A stretch of 64,000 bases of DNA from Streptomyces sp. SJL17-4 (GCF_036826855.1 NZ_CP104578.1:2046001-2110000); one strand, 5' to 3'; positions 32,029 through 42,362 are shown, counted from the stretch's first letter. Numbers and translations: made by a program. Notes: generated by a model not told the origin, from the letters alone.

Positions 32029-32755
32029 GGCGATCACCTCCGCCGCCAGGGTGCGGCCCACCCGAAACCTGAACAATCTTTGTTGCCATTTCCGGGACGC
32101 CGGTAGGGGGGACGGTGATGGCCGCCAGGGCGAGGCCGTTGGCGGTCAGCCAGCGGCCTTCCAGGTGGGTGAGGCCGATGCCGGGCGGGGTGTCGGGGGA
32201 CAGGATCCTCGCGTCGAAGGTGGAATCGGCGAGGTCGATGGTGATGTCGGCGTCCTCGAAGCCGAGGGCCTGGCCGGTGAAGGGGTACCAGGCCTTGAAG
32301 ACGGCCTCCTTCATGCAGAACAGCAGGCGGTCCCAGTGGACGCCCGGGTCGGCCGCCCCCAGGAGGCGCAGGTGGCGGCGTTCCGTCGCCAGTGTGGTCG
32401 CGTCGAGGATTCCCTCGGGCAGCGGCGCGTGGGGTTCCGCGTCGATGCCGATCATCGCGAACTCGCTCGTTCTGCCCAGGACCGCGCCCCGGTACCCGGT
32501 GCAGTGGGTGAGGCTGCCGACGACCGTCTCCGGCCAGCGGGGGGCGCCGCCCTCGCCGGGCAGTACGGGGGTGGGCGGGAGGCCCAGTTCGGCGAGGGCT
32601 CTGCGGGCGCACGTCCGGATGGTCGTGAACTCCCGTCGCCTGGAGTCCACCGCGTTTCGGACGACCGCCTCCTCCTCGGGGAAGAGAGTGGCGTCGTCGG
32701 GGTCGTCGAAGGCCTCGGAGACCGCGAGGCCTTCGGGGAGGATCCGCTCGATCAC
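32000..32755 (-). CDS. Sfp-type 4'-phosphopantetheinyl transferase
   Basis: A 251-residue PPTase. The Mg-binding motif is FAMIGIDAEPHAPLPEGILD (the GxDxE pattern) and the second motif is DRLLFCMKEAVFKAWYP (KEAxxK). The N-terminal part (TIRTCARRALAELG; WPETVVGSLTHCTGYRGAVL) is normal for the Sfp/EntD group. It would convert apo- to holo-carrier proteins of the NRPS, A-PCP and PKS genes in this window. It overlaps the metallophosphoesterase gene as GTGA, a pairing also seen elsewhere in Streptomyces. The His/Gly-rich C-terminal tail contains the regulatory element of the next gene. Confidence 0.9.
   Translation of the reverse strand: MIERILPEGLAVSEAFDDPDDATLFPEEEAVVRNAVDSRRREFTTIRTCARRALAELGLPPTPVLPGEGGAPRWPETVVGSLTHCTGYRGAVLGRTSEFAMIGIDAEPHAPLPEGILDATTLATERRHLRLLGAADPGVHWDRLLFCMKEAVFKAWYPFTGQALGFEDADITIDLADSTFDARILSPDTPPGIGLTHLEGRWLTANGLALAAITVPPTGVPEMATKIVQVSGGPHPGGGGDRHDRRPQGKQ
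32071..32098 (-). promoter_or_regulatory. 28-bp self-protection element, copy c (before dithiol oxidase)
   Basis: Read on the minus strand: GTCCCGG (32098-32092), four variable bases, then GGCAACAA-AGA-TTGTTC. Spacing and orientation relative to the gene match copies a and b. It ends 43 bp before the dithiol oxidase start, close to the 42 bp seen for copy a, and lies within the PPTase coding region. Confidence 0.75.
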
Positions 32756-33600
32756 GGGGCGCTCCGGGGGACGAGGACCGGGCGCGGCACGTTCCGGGGG
32801 TGGCCGGGCCGCTTCCACTCCCTCGGGTAGCCGACCGACACCTCCTCGAAGCGCACGCCGTCGTGCCGGGTGGTCCGGGGGATGTGGAGGTGACCGTAGA
32901 CGGCGACGGCGGTGTTGAACCGGCGGTGCCAGTCCGCGGTGCGTTCCGTCCCGCACCACTGGGCGAACTCCTGGTACCGCAGGATCCTGGTGGGTTCCCT
33001 GAGCAGGGGCCAGTGGTTGACCAGGACGAGCGGGACGTCGGGGTCGCACGCGGCGAGGCGCCGCTCGGTGTAGTCCACCCGCGCCGCGCACCAGTCCTCA
33101 CGGCCGGCGTACGGGTCGGGGTGCAGGAAGAACTCGTCGGTGCACACCACCCCCGCCTCGTAGGCCTGCGCGAGCGACTGCTCCTTGTTCGCGGCCGTGG
33201 GGGTGCGGAAGGTGTAGTCGTACAGCAGGAACAGGGGCGCGACGCGGACCGGACCGCCGTCTCCTTCCCACAGCGCGTACGGATCCTCGGGGGTGAGCAC
33301 GCCCAGTCCGCGGCAGACGTCCACCAGGTACTCGTACCGCGCCACGCCCCGCAACTGGACCGGGTCCTGCTCCGGGGTCCACAGCTCGTGATTGCCCGGG
33401 CTCCAGATCACCCGGGCGAACCTCTCGCTGAGCGTTCGCAGGGCCCAGGTGATCTGCTCGGTCAACTCCCCCACGTCACCGGCCACGATCAGCCAGTCGC
33501 CGTCCGACGACGGGCGGAGTCCTTCGACGATCTGCCTGTTCTCCGCGTGGGCGACGTGCAGGTCGCTGATGGCGAGCAGGCTCGGCCGGCGCTCACTCAC
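32752..33600 (-). CDS. Calcineurin-like metallophosphoesterase
   Basis: A 282-residue protein with the full metallophosphoesterase motif set: LLAISDLHVAHAENRQ (DxH), DWLIVAGDVGELTEQ (GDxxD-like), ARVIWSPGNHELWTPE (GNHE), VPLVLVNHWPLL and AVAVYGHLHIPRTTRHDG (GHxH). It is soluble. GTG start; it overlaps the AroE-like gene by 8 bp and the PPTase gene by 4 bp, so the three form one operon. The substrate is unknown. The conserved pairing with PPTase genes suggests a role linked to carrier-protein or CoA-derived phosphopantetheine, but this is speculation. Confidence 0.88.
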   Translation of the reverse strand: MSERRPSLLAISDLHVAHAENRQIVEGLRPSSDGDWLIVAGDVGELTEQITWALRTLSERFARVIWSPGNHELWTPEQDPVQLRGVARYEYLVDVCRGLGVLTPEDPYALWEGDGGPVRVAPLFLLYDYTFRTPTAANKEQSLAQAYEAGVVCTDEFFLHPDPYAGREDWCAARVDYTERRLAACDPDVPLVLVNHWPLLREPTRILRYQEFAQWCGTERTADWHRRFNTAVAVYGHLHIPRTTRHDGVRFEEVSVGYPREWKRPGHPRNVPRPVLVPRSAP

Positions 33601-34441
33601 CGTCCCGCCCTCCGTCCGCGACGGCCTCGTCGAGCCGGAAGAAGGTCCGGTAGAGGGCGAGCTGGTGATCGAGCATGGGTGCCCCGTGGAGGACCGGGTG
33701 CCCCAGGGCCGCGGCGGACCTCAGCAGCGCGGTCTCCCGCGGCTTCATGATCACATCGGCGACCACGCACCGCGGCGGGAGGTCCTGTGGGGAGAACGGC
33801 AGCGGATCGTCGGGGCGCATACCGAGCGGGGTCGCGTTCACCACGAGGTCCGCGTCCGCGAACACGGGCGTACGGCTCCCCGACGCACGGCCCGGCCAGT
33901 ACGCGTCGAGCCGGGCGAGGAGCGCGTCCAGCTTGTCGGTGTCCGGGTCGCACAGGGACACCCGCGCCGCGCCCGCCGCCAGCAGAGCCGCCGCGATCGC
34001 GCTCCCGGCCCCGCCGGAGCCGACGATCGTGACGCGCATCCCGTCGGGTCGGTGCCCGGCTTCGGTCAGTCCGGCGACGAACCCGATGCCGTCGAAGTTC
34101 TCACCGGTCCACCGACCGTCCGGTTCGCGCCGCAGCGCGTTGACCGCGCCGGAGGCCGCGGCGGCCGGGCTGACCTCGTCCGCGAGGCGTAGCGCGGCCG
34201 CCTTGTGCGGAATGGTCACGAGTATCCCGTCGAGATTGTCCGTCTTCCGCAGCCCGTGGAAGACCTCGGCGAAGGAATCCGGCCGCACATGGACCGGAAA
34301 CAGCACCGAATTCAAGCCAAGCTCAGCGAAAAGCGGATTGAGAAGGGACGGTGCCCGCACTTGGGCGACGGGGTCACCAAGGACGGCATAGAGCCGGCTC
34401 TCCCCCGAAATCGACAGAGCATGAGAAGAGTTGCTCTCCAC
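33593..34441 (-). CDS. AroE-family dehydrogenase, RifI-like (altered shikimate-binding site)
   Basis: A 282-residue shikimate dehydrogenase fold. The catalytic Lys is in LVTIPHKAAALRLADE, the Asp in NFDGIGFVAGL, and the NAD(P) motif is MRVTIVGSGGAGSAIAAALL. The usual N-terminal Ser-x-Ser that holds shikimate is missing: YAVLGDPVAQVRAPSLLNPL has Val and Ala at those places. That pattern fits AroE paralogues such as RifI, the aminoquinate/aminodehydroquinate dehydrogenase of AHBA clusters, and would fit the ansamycin genes to the right. A housekeeping AroE is unlikely. GTG 34441 behind AAAGAGG. First gene of the operon with the phosphoesterase and PPTase. Confidence 0.85.
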   Translation of the reverse strand: MESNSSHALSISGESRLYAVLGDPVAQVRAPSLLNPLFAELGLNSVLFPVHVRPDSFAEVFHGLRKTDNLDGILVTIPHKAAALRLADEVSPAAAASGAVNALRREPDGRWTGENFDGIGFVAGLTEAGHRPDGMRVTIVGSGGAGSAIAAALLAAGAARVSLCDPDTDKLDALLARLDAYWPGRASGSRTPVFADADLVVNATPLGMRPDDPLPFSPQDLPPRCVVADVIMKPRETALLRSAAALGHPVLHGAPMLDHQLALYRTFFRLDEAVADGGRDGE

Positions 34442-34523
34442 GGATGACCTCTTTCCCGCAGGGCGCCCCGCGGTCCGGCCGCGGAGTCCTTTCGAATCAA
34501 AACCGTCAACATGGGGGATGCCG

Positions 34524-34544
34524 AGCCACCTTGAAGGGGTGGCT
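34524..34544 (+). promoter_or_regulatory. Inverted repeat AGCCACC-N7-GGTGGCT upstream of azoreductase
   Basis: A perfect 7-bp inverted repeat with a 7-bp spacer (TTGAAGG) in the 165-bp divergent gap between the AroE-like and azoreductase genes. TTGAAG may act as a -35. The layout resembles an operator for a redox or quinone-sensing repressor, but no such regulator is next to it. Confidence 0.5.
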
Positions 34545-34606
34545 CCTCCCCCTCGACTGGGAGACTATGGAACCGTTTCCGCCCGGTCCGAAAATGAAAT
34601 GCGAAG

Positions 34607-35245
34607 ATGACCTACCTGCTGCACATCGACTCCTCCGCCGTCCCCCACCGATCGGTCTCCCGTGACGTCGCGGCCACCTTCCTCACCACGTGGCAGAAGG
34701 AGAACCCCGAACTCACCGTCGTCCACCGCGACCTCACGACGGACCCCCTGCCCCACCTGACCCCCGACGCGGTCACCGGCCGCGTCACCGCCCCCGGGGA
34801 CCGCACCGAGGCCCAGGCGGCCGCGATAGCCCTCCAGGACACCCTCATCGAGGAGTTCCACGGGGCCGGCGCCTACCTGTTCACCGTGCCGATGTACAAC
34901 AACTCGGTCCCGTCCGCCTTCAAGGCCTGGATCGACCAGGTCTTCGTCGTCGGCCGGGTCCTCTTCGGCTCCCCCGACCAGGTGCCCACGCGCGGCCGCC
35001 GCGCCGTCGTCATCGCGAGCCGCGGCGGCGGCTACGGCCCCGGCAGCCCCCGCGAGGGCATGGACCACGTCACGCCCTACCTGAAGACCGTCCTCGGCAG
35101 CTCCCTCGGCCTGGACGTCGAGTTCGTCACCCCCGAACTGACCATGGCCCCGCTCAACCCCGCCATGGCCTCGCTCGTTCCCCTGGCGGAGGCGTCCCTC
35201 GCCCGCGCCCACGAGGAAGCCGAGCAGTACGCCCGGCAGTTCTGA
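34607..35245 (+). CDS. azoR: FMN-dependent NADH azoreductase / quinone reductase
   Basis: A 212-residue flavodoxin-fold enzyme of normal AzoR length: MTYLLHIDSSAVPHRSVSRD (FMN phosphate loop region), GAYLFTVPMYNNSVPSAFKA and WIDQVFVVGRVLF (conserved MYNFxIPxxLKxWID-like block), and AVVIASRGGGYG. It reduces quinones and azo dyes with NADH. In an ansamycin context it might keep quinone/hydroquinone balance or protect against quinone stress; it could equally be a general stress gene. No good ribosome site precedes ATG 34607. Confidence 0.88.
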   Translation: MTYLLHIDSSAVPHRSVSRDVAATFLTTWQKENPELTVVHRDLTTDPLPHLTPDAVTGRVTAPGDRTEAQAAAIALQDTLIEEFHGAGAYLFTVPMYNNSVPSAFKAWIDQVFVVGRVLFGSPDQVPTRGRRAVVIASRGGGYGPGSPREGMDHVTPYLKTVLGSSLGLDVEFVTPELTMAPLNPAMASLVPLAEASLARAHEEAEQYARQF

Positions 35246-35306
35246 TCCTGGTCTGATCCCGGTCTGATCCCGGTCAGATCCCGGTCAGATCCCGGTCAGA
35301 TCCCAG
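35241..35306 (+). repeat. Six tandem 11-bp repeats (TCTGATCCCGG / TCAGATCCCGG)
   Basis: Six adjoining 11-bp units run from the azoreductase stop codon into the gap. The first three read TCTGATCC(T/C)GG, the last three TCAGATCCC(G/A)G. The remaining gap to the methyltransferase stop at 35396 has looser CCGGTCA-type repeats. Probably replication slippage; no coding function. Confidence 0.85.
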
Positions 35307-35395
35307 CGGGCCGACCGGTCGGGCAGCGGCTCTCCGCCGCCCGACCGTCCCGGTCAACCTCCCGGTCACGCCCCGGTCAACCTCCCGGTCACGCC

Positions 35396-36193
35396 TCAGG
35401 CAGCGTCGGCGCGGCTCGCGATGATCACCGTCGCGTCCAGCTCGTCGTCGACGGCCACCCGGGCGAGCAGCCCGGCGCCGGTCACGGCGGCCACGGCCTC
35501 GTCGGCCTGTCGCTCGCTCGTCTCGAACAGCAGGACGCCGCCCGGAGCAAGCCACTCCGCCGCCTCGGCGACGACGCGCCGCAGGACCTCGAGACCGTCC
35601 ACCCCGCCGTCGAGAGCCACCCGCGCCTCGTAGTCGCGGGCCTCGGCCGGAAGGAGCTCGATCTCCGTGGTGGGCACGTACGGGACGTTGCACAGCAGGA
35701 CGTCCACGCGGCCCTTCAGCCCGACGGGCAGCGGCTCGAAGAGGTCCCCCTCGTACGCCGCTCCCCCCGCCGGGACGACGTTGCGCCGGGCGCAGCGGAC
35801 GGCGGCGGGGTCCACATCCGCGGCGTGCAGCTCGACCTCGTCAAGGGAGGCGGCGAGCGCGACACCCAGAGCGCCCGAGCCACAGCACAGGTCCACGACG
35901 ACCGCCCGGGCCGGAGCGAGCCGTGCGGCCTCCTGAACGAGCGCCTCGGTGCGTCGCCGGGGTACGAAGACCTCGGCGTCCACCTCGATGCGCAGGCCGC
36001 AGAATTCCGCGTATCCGACGACGTGTTCGAGCGGCAGACCGACGACCCGGCGCTCCACCATTTCTTCGAGCTCTGCGGCATCACCGGCCGCAGACATGAT
36101 CATCTGGGCCTCGTCCTCCGCGAACACGCATCCCGCGGTGCGGAGTCGGGTGACGATGGCGGCTTCGGAATGGTCAAGCGAGGGAATGGACAT
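35396..36193 (-). CDS. PrmC-related class I methyltransferase (NVPY motif)
   Basis: A 265-residue methyltransferase of the PrmC-related actinobacterial group. PLEHVVGYAEFCGLRIEVDA and VFVPRRRTEALVQEA are PrmC-like, SAM motif I is AVVVDLCCGSGALGVALAAS, and the catalytic motif is LLCNVPYVPTTEIELLP, NVPY instead of NPPY. True PrmC methylates the release-factor Gln; relatives with NVPY have unproven targets. ATG 36193 is chosen (MSIPSLDHSEAAI); the frame extends upstream only through repeat DNA. It is downstream of the carboxylase genes and may be cotranscribed with them. Confidence 0.82.
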   Translation of the reverse strand: MSIPSLDHSEAAIVTRLRTAGCVFAEDEAQMIMSAAGDAAELEEMVERRVVGLPLEHVVGYAEFCGLRIEVDAEVFVPRRRTEALVQEAARLAPARAVVVDLCCGSGALGVALAASLDEVELHAADVDPAAVRCARRNVVPAGGAAYEGDLFEPLPVGLKGRVDVLLCNVPYVPTTEIELLPAEARDYEARVALDGGVDGLEVLRRVVAEAAEWLAPGGVLLFETSERQADEAVAAVTGAGLLARVAVDDELDATVIIASRADAA

Positions 36194-36250
36194 GGGAGCC
36201 TTTCGAACTGCGATGGTGACGTGCGGTTGCGGTGCGGTATGCCGTACGGG

Positions 36251-36284
36251 CGGTGCAGTGCGGTGCGGTGCGGTGCGGTGCGGT
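36251..36284 (+). repeat. GCGGT pentanucleotide tandem repeat
   Basis: About six copies of GCGGT/GTGCG in tandem upstream of the PrmC-related gene, preceded by looser copies from 36227. They occupy most of the 121-bp gap to the biotin carboxylase gene. They are likely slippage-generated; an effect on expression is possible but unproven. Confidence 0.8.
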
Positions 36285-36314
36285 TGTCGGAGACGACCGG
36301 CGAATATCTCAGCA

Positions 36315-38633
36315 TTATCCGACGTGTTGATCTCGCCCTTCAACCTGACCCGGTGCGCTGACGACGGCGAGGATCTGGTCCATGGCGACGGTGGTGCCGG
36401 GTGTGACGTCCAGCTCGGTGACGGTGCCGGCGTGCGGGGCGGAGATGACGTGCTCCATCTTCATCGCCTCGACGACGAGCAGGCTCTGCCCGGCCTCGAC
36501 CTCGTCCCCGACGGCCACCTTGACGACGGTGACCGTGCCGGGCATGGGCGCGGCGAGTGTGTCGGCGCCGCCGTGCCGGGCGCCGGAGAGCGCGGCCTCG
36601 ACGGGGTCGTGGTCGAGGACGTGCCAGGAGTCGCCGTCGCGGCCGAGCCAGATCCCCTCCGGGGAGGGGGTGACGGTGAAGCGGTGGGTGACGCCGTCGA
36701 CGGTGAGGGAGATTTCCCCCACCCCGCCCCTTCCCGAAACCCTGCCGGGGGCTGGGAGAAGGGTGCTGCCGAGGGCAGCGGTGAGCGCACCGGCTGCGCC
36801 GGGCGCGTGCGGCAGCTTCGCGCCGCCGAGCGTGGCGCCGGGCGTGGCGACGCCGACTGCGACGCCGGGTGTGGCACCGGCTGCGACGCCGGGCATGCCG
36901 TCGGCTGCGATGCCAGGCGTGGCACCGGCTGCGCCGGGCTCGTGCGGCAGCTTCGCGACGCCGGGCGTGGCGCCGGCTGCGATGCCGGGTATGGCGCCGG
37001 GCGTGGCGCCGGGCGCATGCGGCGTGGGTTCCGTTTCGCCCAGCAGGAGCTGGGCGCTCGATTCGGTGCCGCGCACGCGTACGCGGACCGGCTCGTGGCC
37101 TGGGACGCGGAAATGGTGGGGCGTCCAAGCCGGTTGGCCGCCCAGGCGCCAGCCGCTACGGACCTCGAAGGGGTCCAGCCAGCCCTCGGCAGGCCCGCGG
37201 CGGAGCCGCTGATCGATGCTGCGAGGAGGGGTGGGGCGGGGGAATTGACGCAGCAGCGCCGCCGCCGCGTACACCTCCTGCGGGACCCCGGCGTCGATCA
37301 GGTTCTCCGCCTCCCGTTCCACCAGACCCGTGTCCAGGTCGCCCGCCACCACGGCGTCGTGGGCGAGGAGCCTTCGGAGGAAGCCTGCGTTCGTGGGGAC
37401 GCCCAGGGTCGTCAGGTCGGCGAGGGCCGCGCGGAGTTTACGGAGGGCCGTGGGGCGGTCCTCGGCGTGGACGATGACCTTCGAGAGCATCGGGTCGTAG
37501 AGGGAGGAGACCTCCGTGCCCTGCGAGAGGCCGGAGTCGGTGCGGACGCCGTTGCCCTGCGGCTCGTTCAGCGCCAGGACCGTACCGCCCGACGGGAGGA
37601 AGCCGCGGGAGGGGTCCTCGGCGCAGATGCGGGCCTCGATCGCCCAGCCGTCCAGCCGGATCTCGTCCTGCGTGAAGGGGAGCCGCTCGCCCGCCGCCAC
37701 CCTCAGCTGCCACTCCACCAGGTCGATGCCCGTGATCAGCTCCGTGACCGGGTGTTCGACCTGGAGGCGGGTGTTCATCTCCATGAAGTAGTACGAGGAG
37801 GGGTCGCCGCCCGGGACGATGAACTCGACCGTGCCCGCGCCCACATAGCCGCAGGACCGGGCCGCCTCGACCGCCGCCGCGCCCATCGACGCCCGGAGCT
37901 CCGGAGTCAGCAGGACGCTGGGTGCCTCTTCGATGATCTTCTGGTGGCGGCGCTGGAGCGAGCACTCGCGCTCGCCGAGGTGGATCACGTTTCCGTGGGC
38001 GTCCGCCAGGACCTGGATCTCGATGTGCCGGGGGCGGTCGATCCACCGCTCCACCAGCAGCGTGTCGTCGCCGAACGACGCGCGGGCCTCACGGCGCGCG
38101 GACGCGATCTCCTCGTCCAGGACTGCGAGGTCCCGGACGAGCCGCATCCCCTTGCCGCCACCGCCGGCGGACGGCTTGAGCAGAACGGGCGCCCCCAACT
38201 TCCGGGCCGCCTCGACCAGTTCGGGGTCGGCCGCGCCGGGCACGACGGGGACGCCCGCCGTCTTCACCGTTTCCTTCGCCCGGATCTTGTCGCCCATCAG
38301 CGAGATCGCGGAGGCCGGGGGGCCGATGAAGACCAGGCCCGCGTCCGCGCAGGCCTGGGCGAACCCGGCGTTCTCGGCCAGGAAGCCGTAGCCCGGGTGG
38401 ACGGCCTGCGCGCCCGTCCGGGCGGCCGCGTCGAGCAGTGCCTCCACCGACAGGTACGACTCGGCGGCCGGCGGCGGGCCGATCCGTACCGCCGTGTCCG
38501 CCTCCCGTACGTGCCGGGCGTCGGCGTCCGCGTCGCTGTACACCGCCACCGAACGTACACCCAGGGCCCGCAGCGTGCGGATGACACGGACCGCGATCTC
38601 GCCGCGATTGGCGACGAGCACTGTGTCGAACAT
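36315..38633 (-). CDS. Acyl-CoA carboxylase alpha subunit (biotin carboxylase + BCCP)
   Basis: A 772-residue subunit. Biotin carboxylase spans about residues 1-450 (MFDTVLVANRGEIAVRVIRT; LLKPSAGGGGKGMRLVRD, ATP-grasp; FMEMNTRLQVEHPVTELITG). A linker follows, then BCCP with the biotinyl Lys in LVVEAMKMEHVISAPHAGTV. The region between (encoded about 36780-37020) is an unusual Pro-Gly-Ala repeat (ATPGAIPG, ATPGVAKLPHEPG and similar) that lengthens the protein by about 70 residues compared with typical methylcrotonyl-CoA carboxylase alpha. It lies 14 bp after the beta subunit gene. Together they would carboxylate 3-methylcrotonyl-CoA or a related acyl-CoA. ATG 38633. Confidence 0.9.
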   Translation of the reverse strand: MFDTVLVANRGEIAVRVIRTLRALGVRSVAVYSDADADARHVREADTAVRIGPPPAAESYLSVEALLDAAARTGAQAVHPGYGFLAENAGFAQACADAGLVFIGPPASAISLMGDKIRAKETVKTAGVPVVPGAADPELVEAARKLGAPVLLKPSAGGGGKGMRLVRDLAVLDEEIASARREARASFGDDTLLVERWIDRPRHIEIQVLADAHGNVIHLGERECSLQRRHQKIIEEAPSVLLTPELRASMGAAAVEAARSCGYVGAGTVEFIVPGGDPSSYYFMEMNTRLQVEHPVTELITGIDLVEWQLRVAAGERLPFTQDEIRLDGWAIEARICAEDPSRGFLPSGGTVLALNEPQGNGVRTDSGLSQGTEVSSLYDPMLSKVIVHAEDRPTALRKLRAALADLTTLGVPTNAGFLRRLLAHDAVVAGDLDTGLVEREAENLIDAGVPQEVYAAAALLRQFPRPTPPRSIDQRLRRGPAEGWLDPFEVRSGWRLGGQPAWTPHHFRVPGHEPVRVRVRGTESSAQLLLGETEPTPHAPGATPGAIPGIAAGATPGVAKLPHEPGAAGATPGIAADGMPGVAAGATPGVAVGVATPGATLGGAKLPHAPGAAGALTAALGSTLLPAPGRVSGRGGVGEISLTVDGVTHRFTVTPSPEGIWLGRDGDSWHVLDHDPVEAALSGARHGGADTLAAPMPGTVTVVKVAVGDEVEAGQSLLVVEAMKMEHVISAPHAGTVTELDVTPGTTVAMDQILAVVSAPGQVEGRDQHVG

Positions 38634-38647
38634 GGTCTGCGGTCCTC

Positions 38648-40258
<1,611 letters not shown>

Positions 40259-40292
40259 CGCGCGTCGTCCCGGCCCGTCGGTGTCCGCGGCC

Positions 40293-41450
40293 TCATGACG
40301 TCATTCCGAGTTCCCGCGCGATGAGCATCCGCTGGACCTCCGACGTCCCCTCGCCGATCTCCAGGATCTTGCAGTCACGCCAGAACCGGCCCACCGCGGA
40401 CTCGTTCATGAAGCCGTATCCGCCGTGGATCTGCGTCGCCTCCCGCGCGTTGTCGACCGCGGCCTCCGAGGAGTAGAGCTTGGCGATGGCCGCCTCCTTC
40501 TTGAACGGCTCACCGTGGAGCAGCCGGGAGGCCGCGTCCCGCCAGGCGAGGCGTGCCATGTGGGCGCGGGTCTCCATGTCGGCGATCTTGAACTGGATGG
40601 CCTGGTTGGACCCGATCGGGCGGCCGAAAGCCTGCCGGGTCCCCGCGTACGCGAGTGACTCGTCGACACAGCCCTGGGCCAGCCCCGTCCCGAGGGCGGC
40701 GATCGCGATGCGGCCCTCGTCCAGGATGCGCAGGAACTGGGCGTAGCCGCGGCCCTCTTCGCCGACGAGGTTGGCGAGCGGGACGCGGACGTCGTCGAAG
40801 GAGAGTTCGTGGGTGTCCGAGGCGTTCCAGCCGACCTTGGAGTACGAGGCGGCGACCGTGAAGCCCGGGGTGCCGGAGGGGACGATGATCGAGGAGATCA
40901 GCGGTCGGCCGTCGGGCTTGCGGCCGGTGACCGCCGTGACCGTCACCAGACCCGTGATGTCCGTACCGGAGTTGGTGATGAAGCACTTCGAACCGTTGAT
41001 GACCCACTCGTCGCCGTCCCGCACGGCCGTCGTCCGGGTGCCGCCCGCGTCCGAACCGGCCTCCGGCTCGGTCAGACCGAACGCGCCGAGCAGCTCGCCC
41101 GAGCAGAGCCTCGGCAGCCACTCGCGCTTCTGCTCCTCCGTACCGAAGCGGTAGAGGGGCATCGCGCCGAGCGAGACGGCCGCCTCCAGGGTGATGGCCA
41201 CCGAGGAGTCGACCCGGGCCAGCTCCTCCAGGGCGATGCAGAGCGCGAAGTAGTCGCCGCCCATGCCGCCGTACTCCTCAGGGAAGGGCAGACCGAACAG
41301 CCCGAGACGGCCCATCTCCGCGACGATCTCGTACGGGAACCGCCGCTCCTCGTAGTACGCGCCGATCTTCGGGGCGACCACGTCGCGGGCGAACGCGGCG
41401 ACGGTGGCGCGGAGTTCCTCGTACTCGGAAGAGAGCCGGTGGTCAAGCAT
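40293..41450 (-). CDS. Acyl-CoA dehydrogenase (isovaleryl-CoA dehydrogenase/AcdH-like)
   Basis: A 385-residue acyl-CoA dehydrogenase: [59 protein letters not shown] (FAD contacts), and [20 protein letters not shown] followed by [20 protein letters not shown]. The order with carboxylase beta and alpha matches the AcdH leucine/valine catabolic locus of streptomycetes. ATG 41450 behind GGAGGAAC. A second role, giving unsaturated branched acyl-CoA for an acyl side chain of the neighbouring antibiotics, is possible but not shown. Confidence 0.9.
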   Translation of the reverse strand: MLDHRLSSEYEELRATVAAFARDVVAPKIGAYYEERRFPYEIVAEMGRLGLFGLPFPEEYGGMGGDYFALCIALEELARVDSSVAITLEAAVSLGAMPLYRFGTEEQKREWLPRLCSGELLGAFGLTEPEAGSDAGGTRTTAVRDGDEWVINGSKCFITNSGTDITGLVTVTAVTGRKPDGRPLISSIIVPSGTPGFTVAASYSKVGWNASDTHELSFDDVRVPLANLVGEEGRGYAQFLRILDEGRIAIAALGTGLAQGCVDESLAYAGTRQAFGRPIGSNQAIQFKIADMETRAHMARLAWRDAASRLLHGEPFKKEAAIAKLYSSEAAVDNAREATQIHGGYGFMNESAVGRFWRDCKILEIGEGTSEVQRMLIARELGMTS

Positions 41451-41594
41451 GGGGGTTCCTCCTGGGGCCCGGGCGGATGTGCTCCGGGCGCGGGGATGGC
41501 GGGGGCGTCGGGGTGGCCGGAAGGCGTGGTGAGGGGGGCGGTGCCGGCGTAGGCAGGGGCAGGGGGCTTGTGCCGGCACCGCGAGGGGGGTGGG

Positions 41595-42362
41595 TTACTG
41601 CGGCCCGCCGTCCACGTGGATCGTCTGACCGGTGACATAGGCGGCGTCCTCGCTCGCGAGGAACGACACCACCGCGGCGATGTCCTCGGGCGAGCCGACC
41701 CTGCGCAGCGGCGACCTGGCGGCCGCCGCCCGGCGGAACTCCTCCGGGTCGGCGCCCGTACGGCGTGCGGTCTGGTCCGTCATGGCCGTGGCCACGAAGC
41801 CGGGAGCGATGGCGTTGACATTGATCCCGTACGGTCCCAGCTCGATCGCCAGGGTGCGGGTGAGGCCCTGGACACCCGCCTTGGCGGCCGCGTAGTTGGC
41901 CTGGCCGCGGTTGCCGTCGGCGGCGACCGAGCTCAGGTTGACGATCTTCCCCGACCCTTGTCCCGCCATGTGCCGCTGCGCGGCGCGCGAGCACAGGAAG
42001 GCGCCCTTGAGATGGACGTCGACGACGGTGTCCCAGTCGTCGTCGCTCATCATGAAGAGCATGTTGTCGCGCAGGACGCCGGCGTTGTTGACGAGGACGT
42101 CCAGCCGTCCGTACTCCGCGACCGTACGGTCGATCGCGGCGTCGACCTGGCCGGAGTCCGTGACGTCGCAGCCGACGGCCATGGCACGGCCGCCGGTCGC
42201 GCGAATCCCGGCGACGGTGTCGGCCGCGTCGCCCTCGGTCAGGTCGAGGGCGACGACGGCCGCGCCGTCGGCGGCGAGCCGCTTCGCCGTCGCGGCGCCG
42301 ATGCCCCGGCCCGCTCCGGTGACGATCGCCACGGCGCCGGCGCGGAGGGTGCCCGAGGTCAT
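41595..42362 (-). CDS. SDR oxidoreductase with intact tetrad (NovJ/FabG-like)
   Basis: A 255-residue classical short-chain dehydrogenase: TGAGRGIGAATAKRLA (cofactor), LVNNAGVLRDNM, catalytic Ser in KIVNLSSVAADGNRG and YxxxK in ANYAAAKAGVQG. It overlaps mbtH by 4 bp and belongs to the operon that also holds the NovI-like P450 and NovH-like A-PCP. In aminocoumarin pathways NovJ, paired with the inactive NovK, oxidises carrier-bound beta-hydroxytyrosine to the beta-keto form. The inactive SDR at 50159 could be its partner. The alternative is a plain FabG-like tailoring reductase. Confidence 0.85.
   Translation of the reverse strand: MTSGTLRAGAVAIVTGAGRGIGAATAKRLAADGAAVVALDLTEGDAADTVAGIRATGGRAMAVGCDVTDSGQVDAAIDRTVAEYGRLDVLVNNAGVLRDNMLFMMSDDDWDTVVDVHLKGAFLCSRAAQRHMAGQGSGKIVNLSSVAADGNRGQANYAAAKAGVQGLTRTLAIELGPYGINVNAIAPGFVATAMTDQTARRTGADPEEFRRAAAARSPLRRVGSPEDIAAVVSFLASEDAAYVTGQTIHVDGGPQ

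Noticed and set aside
35241..35306. Tandem 11-bp repeats as a CRISPR-like array or origin iterons
   Set aside because: Units are contiguous without spacers, short, and lie at a gene end with no cas or replication gene nearby.
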